Both the position numbers and the translations under genes were made by a program. Below are positions 10,377 through 24,895 of a stretch of 64,000 bases of DNA, in pieces. The stretch spans positions 1 through 64,000 of the forward strand of contig JAQVDN010000001.1 of NCBI GenBank assembly GCA_028698305.1, read 5' to 3'. Under the pieces are notes generated by a model, which was not told where the DNA came from, did no database searches, and was given only the letters and a program-made list of their open reading frames with translations. Numbering within the stretch: position 1 is the stretch's first letter; every line of letters begins with the position of its first letter. The stretch is from Candidatus Altimarinota bacterium. GTDB lineage: Bacteria > Patescibacteriota > Gracilibacteria > BD1-5 > UBA6164.

Positions 10377-13300
10377 ATTATATAGTCACTGTCTACTTTA
10401 TACAAAACAGAGGCTACATCTCTTGAAAAGTTTTTATCATATAGTTTTATTACAACATATTCATTATAATAATCATATTTTAATAAATAATTTGAGTTTA
10501 AAGTATTTATTCTTCAATCATTAAATATGATAAATAATAGTTCTTTTTTATCATCATTAACTCTATAAATAACTAAACTTCATGGATTATAAGATATATT
10601 TTCAGGAGTGATATAATAATTATAATTTGTTGAATTTAAAAATTTAACATAAATTCAAGTATTTTTTGTATTATCAAAATCTTCTGTAACAACAACTGAT
10701 TTATTTCAATTAACTTTTATAGTTTCATAAAATAAATCCTCATTTCAGTCCTTCAATATTATCTTTGGATAAACTTCATTATTTAGATTGTTATTAGAAG
10801 AAATTACATCAATTAAATATTTATTATCTAATAAATTTATTTTTCAAGTTTTTTCACTAACATTTGCTATTAAAGCATTATTTTTTTCTATTTTTAATCA
10901 AGATTTATCGTTTCAAATATTGAAAATATAAGATCAATTATTTGTCAAAGCAGTATTATTTCAAGATTCATTTGATAATTTTGAAATCATTGTTCATCTA
11001 ACCCTATATAAACTTACAGGTTCATCACTCAGATCTTCACTTATAATTCAAGAAATATTAGTTCAATTATGACTATTTATCTCTGGTACTGGACTATAAA
11101 CCTCAAAATTAACTTCTTTATAAGATTTATTTCAATTCAAATCGATAATTGTAAATCAAACTTTTTTTGTAAATATACTATCAAAAATTCATAGATTTAA
11201 AAATATCTTTTTATCATCCAATTTAATTTTTAAATTTTCCATATTATCAGAATCTGGATCATTTTTTGGATTTCAGTCTCAAGAACTATCTTTTTCTAAA
11301 TCAAAATCTATAAATATATTAGATAATCATACATCTTCATAAATATATTTTGTTAAATCAAGAGTTTGTTTTTGATAAACTGGAACTCTAATAGTTCAAA
11401 TAGTTAATTCTGGTGAATTATTATCAGCTTGAGATTGAGGAGATAATAATAACTGATTACTTATTGTTCAAATTATATTGTCCTTAAAAGAAGTAATTTT
11501 TGAATAATAAAAATCATTATTTCTTGTTGTTGATATCAAATACCTTTGAGATTCATATCATAAATTATATAATTCCCAATCAGAAATATATTTAAAATTT
11601 AGTGATAATTCTGAATCATCATAATACTTTAATTCTATATATGTAGTATCTTTTAATTCATAGTCGTTACCAATATATGAAATAATAGTTCACGGTAATA
11701 AAGGTATTCCTATAAGACTTCTTATATCACTTCCTTCATATGTCTTTTTAGAACCATTTCTTATATATCAATTTCCAGTTATTCAAACTATATTTATAGT
11801 TGAGTTTATTTCTATATGCCTATTTTTCGGTATTATAATAGTTTCTATATCATTACTTCAACTAATAACATATTTTAAAATTAAAGAATTATTTCAAGAA
11901 TATATCTTAGTTCAACTAGAAAGAGTTACCACTTTACCATTATCTATGTTTGTTTTTATATTTGAAAAATCATCTGTAATTACCTTAACTCATTTTAAAT
12001 CTCAAACCTTATCTATATAAACTATGTCTTTTAATTCATTATAAACTTTATTTTCTCAAATCTTATTTATATCTCATATAGAAGATACAGAATCTACAAT
12101 AGATTTTTTTCTAAAAATAGGAGAATAATTTAAATAATTTTCATTTAAAAATTTATCAACTATATTATAAAATTCAAGTCTATAATTATTTATATTATTT
12201 TTTGCATCAAAACTTATATTTATAGTTCAAGCAGATGATACATTACTTACTGCATTATTTATTGCCGATATATATTTTGATCAATTTAAAAATTTATTAT
12301 CTTTTATACTTACAACTAATGGATTTTCATTTAAATAAACTTTTTTAGATTTTTTATCTAAATTTTCTTTTAAATATAAAACATTATTAGAAAAATATAA
12401 TAAATCTTCGTCACTATCCTTATCAAAATCTATTATTGTAGTTGTTTCATTTCAAATTAATTCATCTTTATAATCAAAAAGCCTATAAGATTTATTATTT
12501 TCTAAAATATATATTCATTCATAAACATAAGAATATTCTCAATTATTTGATTTAGCACTACAAGAATTTACATTAGAATCACTATCCAAATTTGTATTTA
12601 CTGCCAATAAATTAGAAGAAGTAGATTTTGTTTGTATAGAAGATTTTTTATAAGACTCTAAAGCAGTGTCTACCTTATCAACTAAATCATTTCAAATTTG
12701 TTTTAATTCATTTTTATAAGAATTTTCATCATCATAATTCAATAATTCACTTGTTTTTTCAAATACCTTAGAATTATATTTTTCAAGCATAGAATTATAA
12801 ACTAATACATTTGAATCATTAGTATAAGAAACTTTTTTAATATTTGTATTTAAATAATTGTTAAAAGATTTTTTAAACTCTTTATTTTTAATTATTTCAG
12901 TATTTATAATATCTTTTAAAGTTTCAAATTTATCAAAATTATTTTGTTGCAATTCTGAAATCAACTTATCTTCTTTTGAAAAAGTATAATTAGTTACATT
13001 ATCCCATAAATCAAATAACTCTTCAAATCTAGGATCATCCGTAAATTTTTTACTTGATAATGACTCTAAAACTAATTTTTTAAATTCAGTATTACTAACA
13101 GTTACATCTTTATTTTTAGACATAAAATCAACTCATTTTAATATATTTCTATTAACTATAGATATAACTAAATCTTCAATTAGTTTATTATCTTTAAGAG
13201 AAATATTACTATTTATTCCATCATCTCAAATATTTATATCAATATTTGATGGTATAACTGATCTAAAATCTAAATCGGCAATATTTATGTTAAAAATATT

Positions 13301-16300
13301 TGTAAAATCAGATGTAAAACTATTTATTGGCATAGCAACTTGTCTAGCCATTTCAACTAAGAAATCAACATCAAATTCTAAATTAACATATGTAGTAATT
13401 TGTATAGCATCAACAAATGGGAATGAAAACTGAGGAAGACTCAGATTTAAAAAATCAGTAGGTAGATATCAACTTCTTTCAGTTAAAAATGCTATTTGAT
13501 CTCAAGCTCTCCACTCAGGGTGAAAAGGTGAAGATTTTAAAATACACATTGCTTTAGTAACCAATTTTAAAATATCTAAGATAACTTCTAAAGAAGATAA
13601 CATTTTTGGAAGAGTTGGTGGAGGTGGTAGATCTGGTAATTCTACAGTAGGCAAACTTGGGAGATCTGGTAATTCTGGTAATTCTATAGTAGGCAATACT
13701 GGTAAATTTGGTAAAGTAATACCTGCTGATGGAGTATCTGGTAAATAAAGTTTTGGTAATTCTGGTAACAAAATAGGTCTAGGACTAATACTAAATTCAG
13801 GTAACATTATATTTAATGATGCCCTAATATTATGTAAATCTAAAATAATATCTGGCCATTTTGGAAATTCTATCACTGGTATTTCAGGAACAATCATACT
13901 AATTATTTCAAATTCTGATTGAAGAGCATCTTGTCTTTCATTCTTACATTCTTTACATTCTTGTTCATAATCAACAAATACATCTATAAGTAATTGCCAA
14001 GATTTTAAGATAGATTTCATCAATATAAATAACTCAACCCAAGCTTTAAATCTTTCTCAATTATTTCAAATCCATCAACCAAGTATAGAAGAAATTCACT
14101 CAATATTACATAAGATTTGCTCTAAATAATATTGTTTTTTATTAATATATTTATTAATTTTTTCAGGAATTTCTTTATAAGTTTTTAGAACTTGCAAATT
14201 TGCTTCTAGAGAATTTACTAAATTTGAAGCATCTATATTTACTTTTTCAGCTAATGCATTTTCATCAATACATCTTTTTTGTTCCTCTGGATTTGTAAAA
14301 TTACAAGTTTTTCATAATGTCCAAACTGATGTTGCTCTATTTAATTCTGATTTCCGAGAATCATAAGTTGCTTGCCGTGTAAAAATTGTTTTATCAATTT
14401 CAGTTAATGAAACCCAAGGCAATGATATATCAACAGTTGCTTGTTCTATTTTTACAAGTGGCAAAGATCATAAAAATTCATATGCTTCTCTTATTCAAGA
14501 ACTATATTGTTTTGCTTTATCAACTAATTGAGAAGTAAGATTATTAGCATCAGTTGCTAATCATTTAAGAGTTGAATTTGTTATATTATTTGTATCTATA
14601 GGAGTTGAAATATTATCTAAATTAATAACATCATTTTCTGTTCTATTTTTATTTCAACTATTATATAACCAATTTGATTTATTTTGTTCCCAATCTAAAT
14701 CTGTATCATATATTCAAGAAAAATCTGGTAATATAATAAATAATGTTGGAAAATCTGTCAATTTATTTGCTATTTCTTCTATCTGTCTAGTTACCCAATT
14801 CATAAGAAATCATGGAAATGCTTGAACTCTTTTTTTAACTATTTTTGTTACATCAGAAAAATCAACATTAGAATTACTTGGATCAATTGATACAGAGATA
14901 GGAGTTCAACTTCATCATCAAATTGAAAATAAAGGACCATTTCAAACATTTGAATTATTTCAAGTCCAAACTGCATCTTTTACATTTCATAAACTAGAAT
15001 ATGTTCCATTTCCATTTATATAATTATAATAATTATTTACATAACTTTGATCTATGAAGTTTTGAGTATCAGATGAACAATTTCAATTTATAACTCAAAA
15101 ATTGTTTCAATAAATTGGATAACCTTTTGAAGCTGGATTACCTTCAGATCAATCATTACTACATCAAACTATTGGCTTTGCAATAACGATACAATTTCAT
15201 CATGGGAAAAGTGGTGCAAGTCAAGGCATCACAGAATTTCATGCTACAGATGCTGGAGCACCAAAACAAGCTGCCATTCAAACTCAACCAGTTAAAGTTG
15301 GTGAAACAAATAATCTAAAAAAATTTGTAGGTGAATTAATTCATATGCTTCATCAAGCTCAATCAGGTCAACAAACAGGTCAAGGAATATATGTTTGTGA
15401 AGTTGCGGGCCAAACACTAGGTAAACAACAAGGCGAATTTCAACAAGTAGTTTGTTTTCAAGTTAATGCTGAAAATATAGGAATTCATTCATCTATATTT
15501 AATCAATCTCAAATTAAACTTCAATTAAAAACTGGATCACTTCAAGAAGCTAAAGGAGCCCAATTTAAAGGCGTTGAAATACAAGATCAATTATTAAATC
15601 AACAACTTAAACTATTTACAAAATTTTGTATATTATCAAGTCAAGAATCAATACTATTTCATGTATTTCATAAATCAAGTGTTATTGAACCATCTAAATT
15701 AAAATCATCTTCGTCATCTGGTATTCAATCATTGTCTATATCAGAAAACATATCAGATAATGATTTTTTAGAATAATCTTTTAAAGTTTGTGTATTTTTA
15801 GTTAATTCTTCTATATAATCAGGAATTCCATTTCAATCATTATCAAGAGTATTTTTTTGTAAATCCTCTGGTAATGGAGTATCATCACAAACAGGATTTT
15901 TAATTCATTTATTATATATTCTAGTTGAAACTGATCTAAAGATTTCAACTGGAGTTCAACAATTTTCTATTGTATCTTTTAATATTATATCTCAATATAA
16001 ATCATTTCAAGATTCTCACTTTTCAAATAATCAAACTTGCATTTGAGAATATTTTAAAGGTTTAACTACTGCTGAATAATTTATTGTTATAGTTTCATTA
16101 TTTGCCAAAGAAAAATCATCGATTAAAAAATCATAACTATTATTTGGTTTTTTGGCTTGTAGTTTTTTTGAATTAAATATCGTAGATTCATCAAGTGTAA
16201 AATAATCTAAAACATCTTCTACATAAACAAAATTTTCAAGTCTCTTTCATGAAGTATTTGTTATTCTTATTTCTACATCAACCTTATCTCAAGTAGATAA

Positions 16301-19300
16301 AAATTCTCAATTCCTATCTAAGAATATCTTTTCAACTCTTACTCAAGCAGCTTCTGAATAATCAGATTTTATAAAAGTTGTTTGATTTATAGTTTGAGGA
16401 AGATTAATCAATGAATCTATATTTGTAATATCATTAAATTTAAGTGAGTAGTTTTTAGAATAAGCAATTTGTTCAAAAATAAAACTATTTACAAGTTCAT
16501 AATCTATTTTTTCTTGATCTGATTTTTTTGTTCCAGATTTAATGGATTTTTCCAATTCAGAAAGATATTTTTCATTTGATAATAATAATTGAGTATTATC
16601 ATAAGTTGTATCAACTTGATATAATCAATCATAATAGATTAATCCTCCATCTCTTCTAATATCTTTGTTTAAAGTTAATCAATAATCTTTACTAACATTT
16701 AATTTAGTAAAAGTTGGATTTGAATTTGTACCATTAATTCAATAAAAAATATTTATTTCTCAAGCATCATCTAATGTAATAATATCAGAAACTCAATCAT
16801 TATCCATATCAAAACTTTCTGCTCTGATTATATTTCAATTTAAATTAAATTTATTTGCAAGTGAGATCCTAGAAAAATCCTTATTTATATTATTTAATAA
16901 ATATGGTTTTCAATCTTCTCAAACAAAGAAAATATCATCATAAGAATCTCATGTAAAATCTCAAACTTTAAGCAATTCATGATTTCATAAATCAATGATA
17001 TGTGCCAAATCTCACATATCTAAAAATCTAGATTCGGCTTGTACATTTTGTAATAATTTTAAATATCAATCATATTTTAAAAGTAGTATATCTTCTCTAT
17101 TATCATTATTATAATCAAATACCCTATATCAAACTAGATTTTCATCATCATTTATTAAGTCTCAAATTGTAGAATCAAATTGTTTTAAACTTGTTGAATT
17201 ATTAAATGTTTTTCTAATTTGTTTTAAACTAATAACAGGATCTCATATATTTATAGAAGAAAAACTCATATTTTCTTTTAGTGATTCTCATACACTTTTT
17301 CATGATGAAAAAGATAACAATGTTTTATTTGTATCTCACCATCAAAGTCATCATTGTTGTTTAAAGTTTTCAAAATAAGAATTATCTCATTTAGAAAAAG
17401 TATTTAATGAATCTTTTGAAGAAAAAGGATCATTGTAATATATTACAAGAGATTCATTATTGTCTTTTCAATTTATATATGATCAATAAAATGAAGACTC
17501 TATATAAAGCATAATACTATTTTGTATAGTTTTCATTTTTGTATCAAAAGATGTTTTATCTCTTGATATATTAATTTGAGAGTTTACAAAATTAAATATC
17601 AATTTTCAAACAATATTAGAACCTGATTTTAAAGATATTTCTAAATAATTTGCAGTGCTAGTTACAACTTCAAAATCTATATTTGCTCTCCTTATTATAT
17701 TTCATTTTTCATCTATTTCTAAATAAGTTTTTCAAAGCTCATCTCTCAAATAAAGTCTCGAATCAACATTATAAAATTTAAAATTGGAAGAAATATTTTT
17801 TCCTATTATAGAAGTATCTTTTGTATCTATACAATCTCAAATACTTGTATCACAAACTTTTAAATTAGCTTTCTTTGGAAAAGCATAATGTATTTCTCAA
17901 ATATTTGTATTTAGTGAACTATTAAATAAATCTATATATAATTTTGTGTCATTAAATGAAACATTTAAATTAATATCTTGTGATAAATCATTTGGTGCAT
18001 ATAACTTATTTAATCATCAATTATTTGATATAGAAAAAACATTATTATATGAATATGGGTTATTAACTATAGAAGTTACAGCCAAAGCTCTACTATTTTT
18101 ATCAAATATTAAAGTTCAAGCTAAATAATCTTTTTGATCTATATCTCAATAACTAGCTCAAAGTAAAGTTGTATAAATAGAATTATAACTAGTTTTTGAA
18201 ATCTTATCTTTATTCCAAATATAAAATGTTTCTATTTTTGCAGCATTTTCTCATACTCAAACAACTTCCAATCTTCAAGATTCATCCTCAATCATAAATT
18301 TATTCAAAGACAAAGAAGGATTTGTAGAAACTTTGAAATATCAAACTCATGGATTTATAGTAGAAAAAACTTTAAAACTTGTTTTTCATTCTGTAACCGT
18401 ATTAGTTTTTTTATCAAAAGTAATTATATGAGTATATTCTGGTAATATTTCAATATCTACTTTTGTAGAATTATCAGTAAAAACCAAATTGTTGTATCTA
18501 TCTTTAAGCTCTATATTTACTGTTGAATAATCATTACCAGATGCATCTAATTTATTTTTTGATAAAACCAAATCTATTTTCATTGCTTTTTCAGGCAATA
18601 TATCAATAGTTTGAGTTATTATTTTTCATAATCATTCTACCTGTATCTCAACAGGAATATTTCTTCATGCAAGAGTTTTAGTTCTAAATTCTACAACTCA
18701 AACTCAATTAATAATTTCAAAATATGGTTTTTCTAATTCAATATAATTTGAATTAGCTGTCATATAAACTCTTGAATTTAAATTATTAATTATCTTTCCT
18801 GCTTTATCTCTAATTTCTATTTGATATTTATATTTTCATCATCAAATATACATATCACCATTTAAAGATTTTGTATTTATTTCAAAATCTTCTATAACAG
18901 AAGCTTTCTTAGATTCTGAAACAATTATATTTCATAAAGAATCTAAAACAGATATATTTATATTATTACTTCATACTTTTGAATTAGATTTTAACCTAAA
19001 AATCTTATATCACTCATAAGTAGTTGTCAATAAATTATCCTTATTGTTATCAACAAAAACAAGACTTTTCCCATCTATTGACATTTTAACATCATAAAAT
19101 GTACCACTAGTAGGATTATCAAATTTATCAAGTATAGTTACATAATTTGTAGAAACACTTCATTCATTTTGTAAATAATTTGTTCACAAATTTAAATCTA
19201 ATTTAGAAGGAATTTCAGGAATAACTTCAAAAGTTTTTTCAGAATATAAAGAAGACTTATCTCTTATTTTTAAAGTATAAGTTCAAGCTTTTTGGATAGA

Positions 19301-22300
19301 AAATAATGACTTGAAATCTGAAATATTATCTATATCCAATTCTTGTATTAATTTATCATTATTAAATAATTGGATATTTATAGGATAAGATATAGGTAAG
19401 AAATCTTTAGAAGAAGAAATGTTTTCTAATCTTATAACTAATTTTTCTTTTGAAACAGAACTATTATTAATAAGATTTTTACTTATATCTATATTTGATT
19501 TATATCAATCAAGTAAAAAAATATTATCCTTATCACTTACCAACACAGATGATTTTGCTATATTTGTGATCAATTGAGAATCCTTATTTTCTAAAACATA
19601 AGAAGATAAGAATAGACTTTCTCATCTAACCTCTAATTTTAAAATATTAGATTCTAAATCAACAACATTATTATTTTTATTATCATCTATACTTATTTTT
19701 GCTCTCAAATATACATTTATATCTTTATCTTTAAATGATATACCATATTTTGCAATTCAACCATCAACTCTAATTGTTATATCTTTAAAATTTAGATAAT
19801 TATTAAGTATCTCTTTATTATTTTTATAGATATCATCTATATCATAAATAATTTTTTTATTTGTTTCAGAAAGATCTTTTGTTAAGTCATTTTTAGTTTC
19901 TACTTTTACTATCTCAAAAGAAACATTTGTAGAATTTAAATAAGTTAAATTTTTTCCATCTGATCATTTTAAAGTCGCTTTTAAAGAAGCATTTTTATTA
20001 TAAAAATACTTAGGGGAATCTGATTCTAATAATATACTTCCTGAAGTTAATTTAGATTCTAAACAATCATTTACTCAATTTTTATTTACATCTCAATTAC
20101 ATTCTTTTAATGTTTGTTTTTCTTCATTTGATAAAAGACTTGGTCAACAAGCTCAATCAGAAATAGAGATTGTAGGTGGAACCATATCTGCTAACCGACA
20201 CATAATAGCTGGTATCCATTCCCACAATGGAACACCTTCGGGCGGAGCACATTTAAAAATATTTTCTTGAGAATTAGTTCATCTTCAAATATTTAATCAT
20301 AATAATTTTGCTGACAAATCTTGATTTCTTCAAATAATATCTGAATATGGATTTACATTTTTAGCTTCTGGATCAACTCAAACATACATATTAGATGTAT
20401 CTCATGGAGCTCATAAATAAGCTATTTCATAAGATTTTTTATTCTTTGGTAAAAAATATTTTTCATCATTATCAAACTGATTTGATAAATAATTTTCAAA
20501 AACAAATCAATATTTTGAAGAAACTGAATTTAAGTTATTCCAATATATTGCAAATACAAGCATATCGTAATAACTAAGAGTTTTTGATTCTCATGATATA
20601 GTTATAGTTTTACTTGGCTTATTTTTTAAATAATTTTTTAAATCAAGTCTTTCTCATGTTTTTACTATGCTGTTAAATTCAGCACTTTTTTTATCTAAAA
20701 TATTATCTAACTCTAAAGAAACACTAGATAAAGTAATATTATTAATGTTTTTTAATTTTAACCTATATAAGTAAGGATAATATATCTTTGAAAATGATCA
20801 ATCTACTTGTAAAAAATCAACATATCTATCTTTATCAACTGCCAAAGAAGGAGTAACCATAGATTCTATTTGTTCTGAAAGTTCTTCATTTGTTGGAGAT
20901 TTATGAAAAACATAAGGTTTCTTAATAGTCTTATAATCATATCTATGACTTGTCCATCAACTTCATTGTGTATTAGTAAAATTTCATGATAATATATTAT
21001 TTGATACTCATTCTAAGTTATTTACTAAACTTGATGTTGATGATCCAGAACACTCACAAGAATTTCATAAACAAGATTGAGTATATCAAACTTCTTTTTT
21101 TAAAACTCAATCCAAATAAATAGATTTTTTTTCACAATATCATGCTTTTAAAGTTGAAAGATTTTCTTCATAAGAGATATTTAAATTATATGTTTTATTA
21201 ATTCAATTTGAATCAGTTATACATTTCCATCATGGAATATTCTTATTCAAAATATTTGAATTAAAAGTAGGAATTTGATATGTATTTACCAATTCTGATG
21301 TCAAAGAGTTAAGTTGAACTTCCCATTTATCTGCCAAAATCAAATTTGTATCATAACACATTTGAGTATTTGGTATTTTTGAAGAATCAGATATTTCTTT
21401 TGATCATCTAATATCATATAACGGAACTATTGCTCCCTTATAATCAATATTATTATTTAAAATTAAATTTCATTTAGTAGATTCATCTTTATTAAGATTA
21501 AAAGGGGAATTTCTTCACCATAATCATTCAAGTGAATTTCATGATTGTAAATTTGTATAACAAATATTTCAAAATAAACCTAGATCATCTTTATCTGGCT
21601 CTATATTATAAATATTAGTTCATCTATTTGATTCAACCAATTGACCTGAACTTGATAAACTTCATCTATATATACTACAATTTCAAGCATAATCTATTTC
21701 TGAAACTTTTTTTCAAAACAAATAATTTACATATTTTTCAGTTTTTAAATTATCTTTATACTCATATGAAACAGGTACAATTAATGAAGCTGGAATCTTA
21801 TCTACTAAATTATCTATTTGCGATTCTAAATCATCACTTAATTCCTTTAAGATCTGATCATTAACTATATCAAGAACATTTATAAAGTATGGTATAAAAT
21901 CAACATTAACTTCTTGTCAATAATTATATCTTCAAGCATTAAACACGTTCTTTCTCATCTCTGAAATAGAACCAGGAGAAAAAATCTCTAAAAATTTTTT
22001 AACAGAATTATTTATAATATATCTTGATTGTATATCTGGAATATTATTTAAACTTGTATCAATATTGTTTAAAAGAGAAGTATCTATATCTGGAGTTACT
22101 TTTTTTGCTAAATCTATTATCGTTTTAGAAGAATCTGACAATAATTCTTGTTTTATCTTATTTGCCAAATCTTTTGTAAATCTATTATAAACTATATCTT
22201 CTTTATTTTCCAAATAAGATTTATATCAAACATAAGAATTATAATTTATAGATTTTGATTCTCTAAAAGCATCAAAATAAAATACATAAGGTTCATAATC

Positions 22301-22975
22301 TTTATTTAATCACTCTTCTTGATTTCAATTAATAATATTTTTTTCTATATCATAAAATCCTTCTCAAGTATAAAAATCATGATTTTTGGAAAAGTAATCT
22401 TTTAATGCTTCTATATCAGAATCAAAATTTCAAGTATTTGGAGATATAACTCAATGCCAAATTTCTGGTTTAATTCAACTTATATTATCATTACTATATT
22501 CATATTTAGATGTATTTGTATCAAAAATATATGATTTATCTTCAAAATCAGTATAAGGTAATATAGTTTTTGATACTTCATTATTCTTATAAACCTCAGG
22601 TAAAGGAATATTTCAAATAAAGATACTTCAAACCAATTTTGATTTAAAATCAACTTTATTAAGTCAATTATATCACTCATAATATAAAGCTTCATTCATA
22701 GAAGCAATATCATAAGGAGTTGCAGTTTCAGGAAAAGGCAAAACCACTACTTTGGTATTTTCCAAAGTATTAGTAATATCCTTGCTATATTTATTAATTT
22801 CAGAAGATACTTTTGAATAAGTTTCTTCATCAACGACAATAGAAACTAAGTCATAATATTGAGTTCATGAAGCTGAAGCAAAAAAATCAAAAAATGGTAC
22901 TCTAAAAGTAATACTAAAAAGTAATGAAAAAATCAAAAAACTTGATGTAAATTTTTGAAATTTTGAATATATCAT
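10370..22975 (-). CDS. Giant secreted surface protein, about 4201 residues
   Basis: Read with TGA as Gly, the frame stays open for 12,606 bases. The start at 22975 and stop at 10370-10372 are in the same phase, and all sub-fragments checked share it. The N-terminus has a signal-like hydrophobic segment (residues 10-32), then the stretch TKVVVLPFPETATPYDIAS with IFIGNIPLPEV, faintly like gingipain-type (C25) folds. FG-GAP/VCBS-like repeats lie near residues 1950-2060 (FDYNNDNREDILLL, FDMDNDGVSDII) and 3511. Calcium-loop motifs of the DNDGIPD type lie near 2378 and 2415. A Gly/Cys/Pro-rich stretch is around 2500-2610 and a Leu-Pro repeat region around 3060-3125. No transmembrane anchor is obvious at the C-terminus. 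It is likely a filamentous adhesin-like protein. Confidence 0.85.
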
Positions 22976-23002
22976 AATACTTTTTTAAATTGATAAATAA
23001 AC

Positions 23003-23044
23003 AAAAAAAGAGTTTTTAACATTTTATTAAAAAAACTCTTTTTT
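23003..23044 (-). terminator. Terminator downstream of serS
   Basis: Inverted repeats at 23003-23017 and 23031-23044 form an A-run/GAG stem and a CTC/T-run stem with a 13-base loop. They lie in the 113-base gap between serS and the giant gene, so the giant gene probably needs its own promoter. Confidence 0.7.
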
Positions 23045-23088
23045 ACAATACTTTTGTACTACTTTTTTATACAAATTTTATATATTTC

Positions 23089-24348
23089 TTATATAATTTT
23101 CTTTCCTCACATAAATGGAACTAAAACTTCAGGAATAATTACATCTCAATCAACTGTTTGATAGTTTTCAATTATAGCAATTAAACATCTTCAAATAGCT
23201 GAAACTGTACCATTTAAAGTATGAACATATTGAAGATCTCAATTATTATCTTTATATTTTATATTTAACCTTCTTGATTGAAATTCTCAAACATTACTAC
23301 AACTTGTAACTTCTCTATATTTTTGTTGACCTGGCATCCAAGCTTCTAAATCATATTTTTTCATAGCTGGGTTTCCTAAATCACCACTACAGATATTCAT
23401 TTTATTATAAGGAATACCTAGATCTTGCCGAACTTCTTCTTCAACTCAAACCATAAAATCATGCATAGCCTTACTTTCATTATTTTTACAGAAAACTACC
23501 ATTTCAACCTTATCAAATTGATGTCATCTAAGTATACCTCTAGTATCTTTTCAAGCACTTCAAGCTTCTCTCCTAAAACAAGGACTATAAGCAACATACA
23601 TCTTTGGTTTTTCTAAGTCTAAAACCTCGTTAGTATGATAACTAGTAACTGGAACTTCACTTGTACCAACTAAATACAAGTCATCATCTCAAGGATTTAC
23701 ACTATATATACCATCTTCTCAAGCAGGAAAAAATCATGTCCCAAACATAGCTTGTTCTCTAACTAAAACTGGTGGCAAAATAGGTTCAAACCCTTTTGAC
23801 ATAAGCTTAGATACTACAAAATTAATTATAGCAAATTGTAATAAAACTAGATCTCATTTTATATACCAAAAACGAGCTCATGAAACTTCACTTCATTTAT
23901 CTATATCTATCCAACCCTTTTTTTCTCAAATTTCCCAATGTTCTTTTGCTTTAAAATCAAATTTTGTAGGTTCTAAAAAACTTTTTTCAACTATATTTCC
24001 ATCTTCGCTATCTCAAACAGCGGCTGTTTCATCAAGTAGATTTGGAAATTTATAATACATATTTTTCCAAGCTTCTTCAACTTCTTTTTGTTTTTCTTCT
24101 AAAATAGATAATTCATCTCAAACTTTTTTCATTTCTGCAATTTTTGCAGGCCTTTCTTCATTTGATAATGTAGGTATTTCCTTACTTACTTTATTTTTTA
24201 AAGCTCTATATGAGTCTACTTTAATTATTAAATCCAATTTTTCTCTATCTATCTCTAAAAATGTATCTAAATCCAATTTTAAATTTCTTTTTTTAATAAC
24301 ATCAGCTACTAAATCTGGATTATTTCTAATAATTTTTATATCTAACAT
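23089..24348 (-). CDS. serS: Seryl-tRNA synthetase
   Basis: This 419-residue class II synthetase charges tRNA-Ser. It has the N-terminal tRNA-binding coiled coil (about residues 1-105), then motif 2 ([18 protein letters not shown]) and motif 3 ([19 protein letters not shown], with the family's conserved Gly and Arg). The segment [13 protein letters not shown] is the serine-binding TxE loop. Length is normal for the family. Several motif glycines are TGA, for example in GFFPAGEDGIY. It lies downstream of smpB but behind a terminator, so it probably has its own promoter. Confidence 0.97.
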
Positions 24349-24410
24349 TCAACTTATTTTAAAAACTAAACTTGTCTCATTATAGACAAAAAAAGAAAAA
24401 ATCAAAAAAA

Positions 24411-24435
24411 AAGACAAGATATGATATCAAGTCTT
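24411..24435 (-). terminator. smpB terminator
   Basis: An imperfect 12-bp stem (two mismatches) is followed in the minus direction by a run of T at about 24404-24410. It overlaps the smpB stop codon. Confidence 0.65.
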
Positions 24436-24895
24436 AATTTATATATTTTTTCATCATTATTTTAGCTTCACGATCCATAGTTTTCTCTTTTAATACTTGT
24501 TTTTTATCATAATTTTTTCTTCATTTAGCCAATCAAACTCTAAGCTTAATCAAACTTCAAGAAAAATACAATTCTAAAGGAATTATAGAATAACCTGGCT
24601 CTTTTGACTTTCAAGAAAGATATACAATATCTTTTTTATGAAGTAAAACTTTTCTAATCCTATCTGTTTCAATTCATGATTTATTTGCGATAGTTTTCCA
24701 AGCTGAAACATGCATACCTTTAACAAATAATTCTGAATTAACAACAACTATATAAGATCACTTTAGATTCACATGTCAACTTCTTATACTTTTAACCTCA
24801 TATCATCTAAGTTCCAATCATGCCTCATAAGTATCCAAAATTTCATAATCAAAATAAGCTTTCTTATTTTTTGTGATAAAATTATCTTTAATCAT
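24434..24895 (-). CDS. smpB: SsrA-binding protein SmpB
   Basis: This 153-residue protein binds tmRNA and brings it to stalled ribosomes. The start KKAYFDYEILDTYEAGLELRG, the central EVKSIRSGHVNLKGSY and the basic C-terminal tail DREAKIMMKKYIN follow the family closely, with the Gly positions encoded by TGA. Its start codon overlaps the stop of the upstream M23 peptidase gene by 8 bases, so the two are probably translationally coupled. The tmRNA gene itself was not found in this window. Confidence 0.96.

Noticed and set aside
12692-13123. Separate genes within the giant ORF (e.g. 12692-13123 and 13502-14023)
   Set aside because: Both end at TGA codons that are Gly here and are in the same phase as the rest of the giant frame.
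15345-15776. Plus-strand open frame of 143 codons
   Set aside because: It is antisense to the giant minus-strand gene, has no family similarity, and arises because the code-25 gene is not broken on the other strand.
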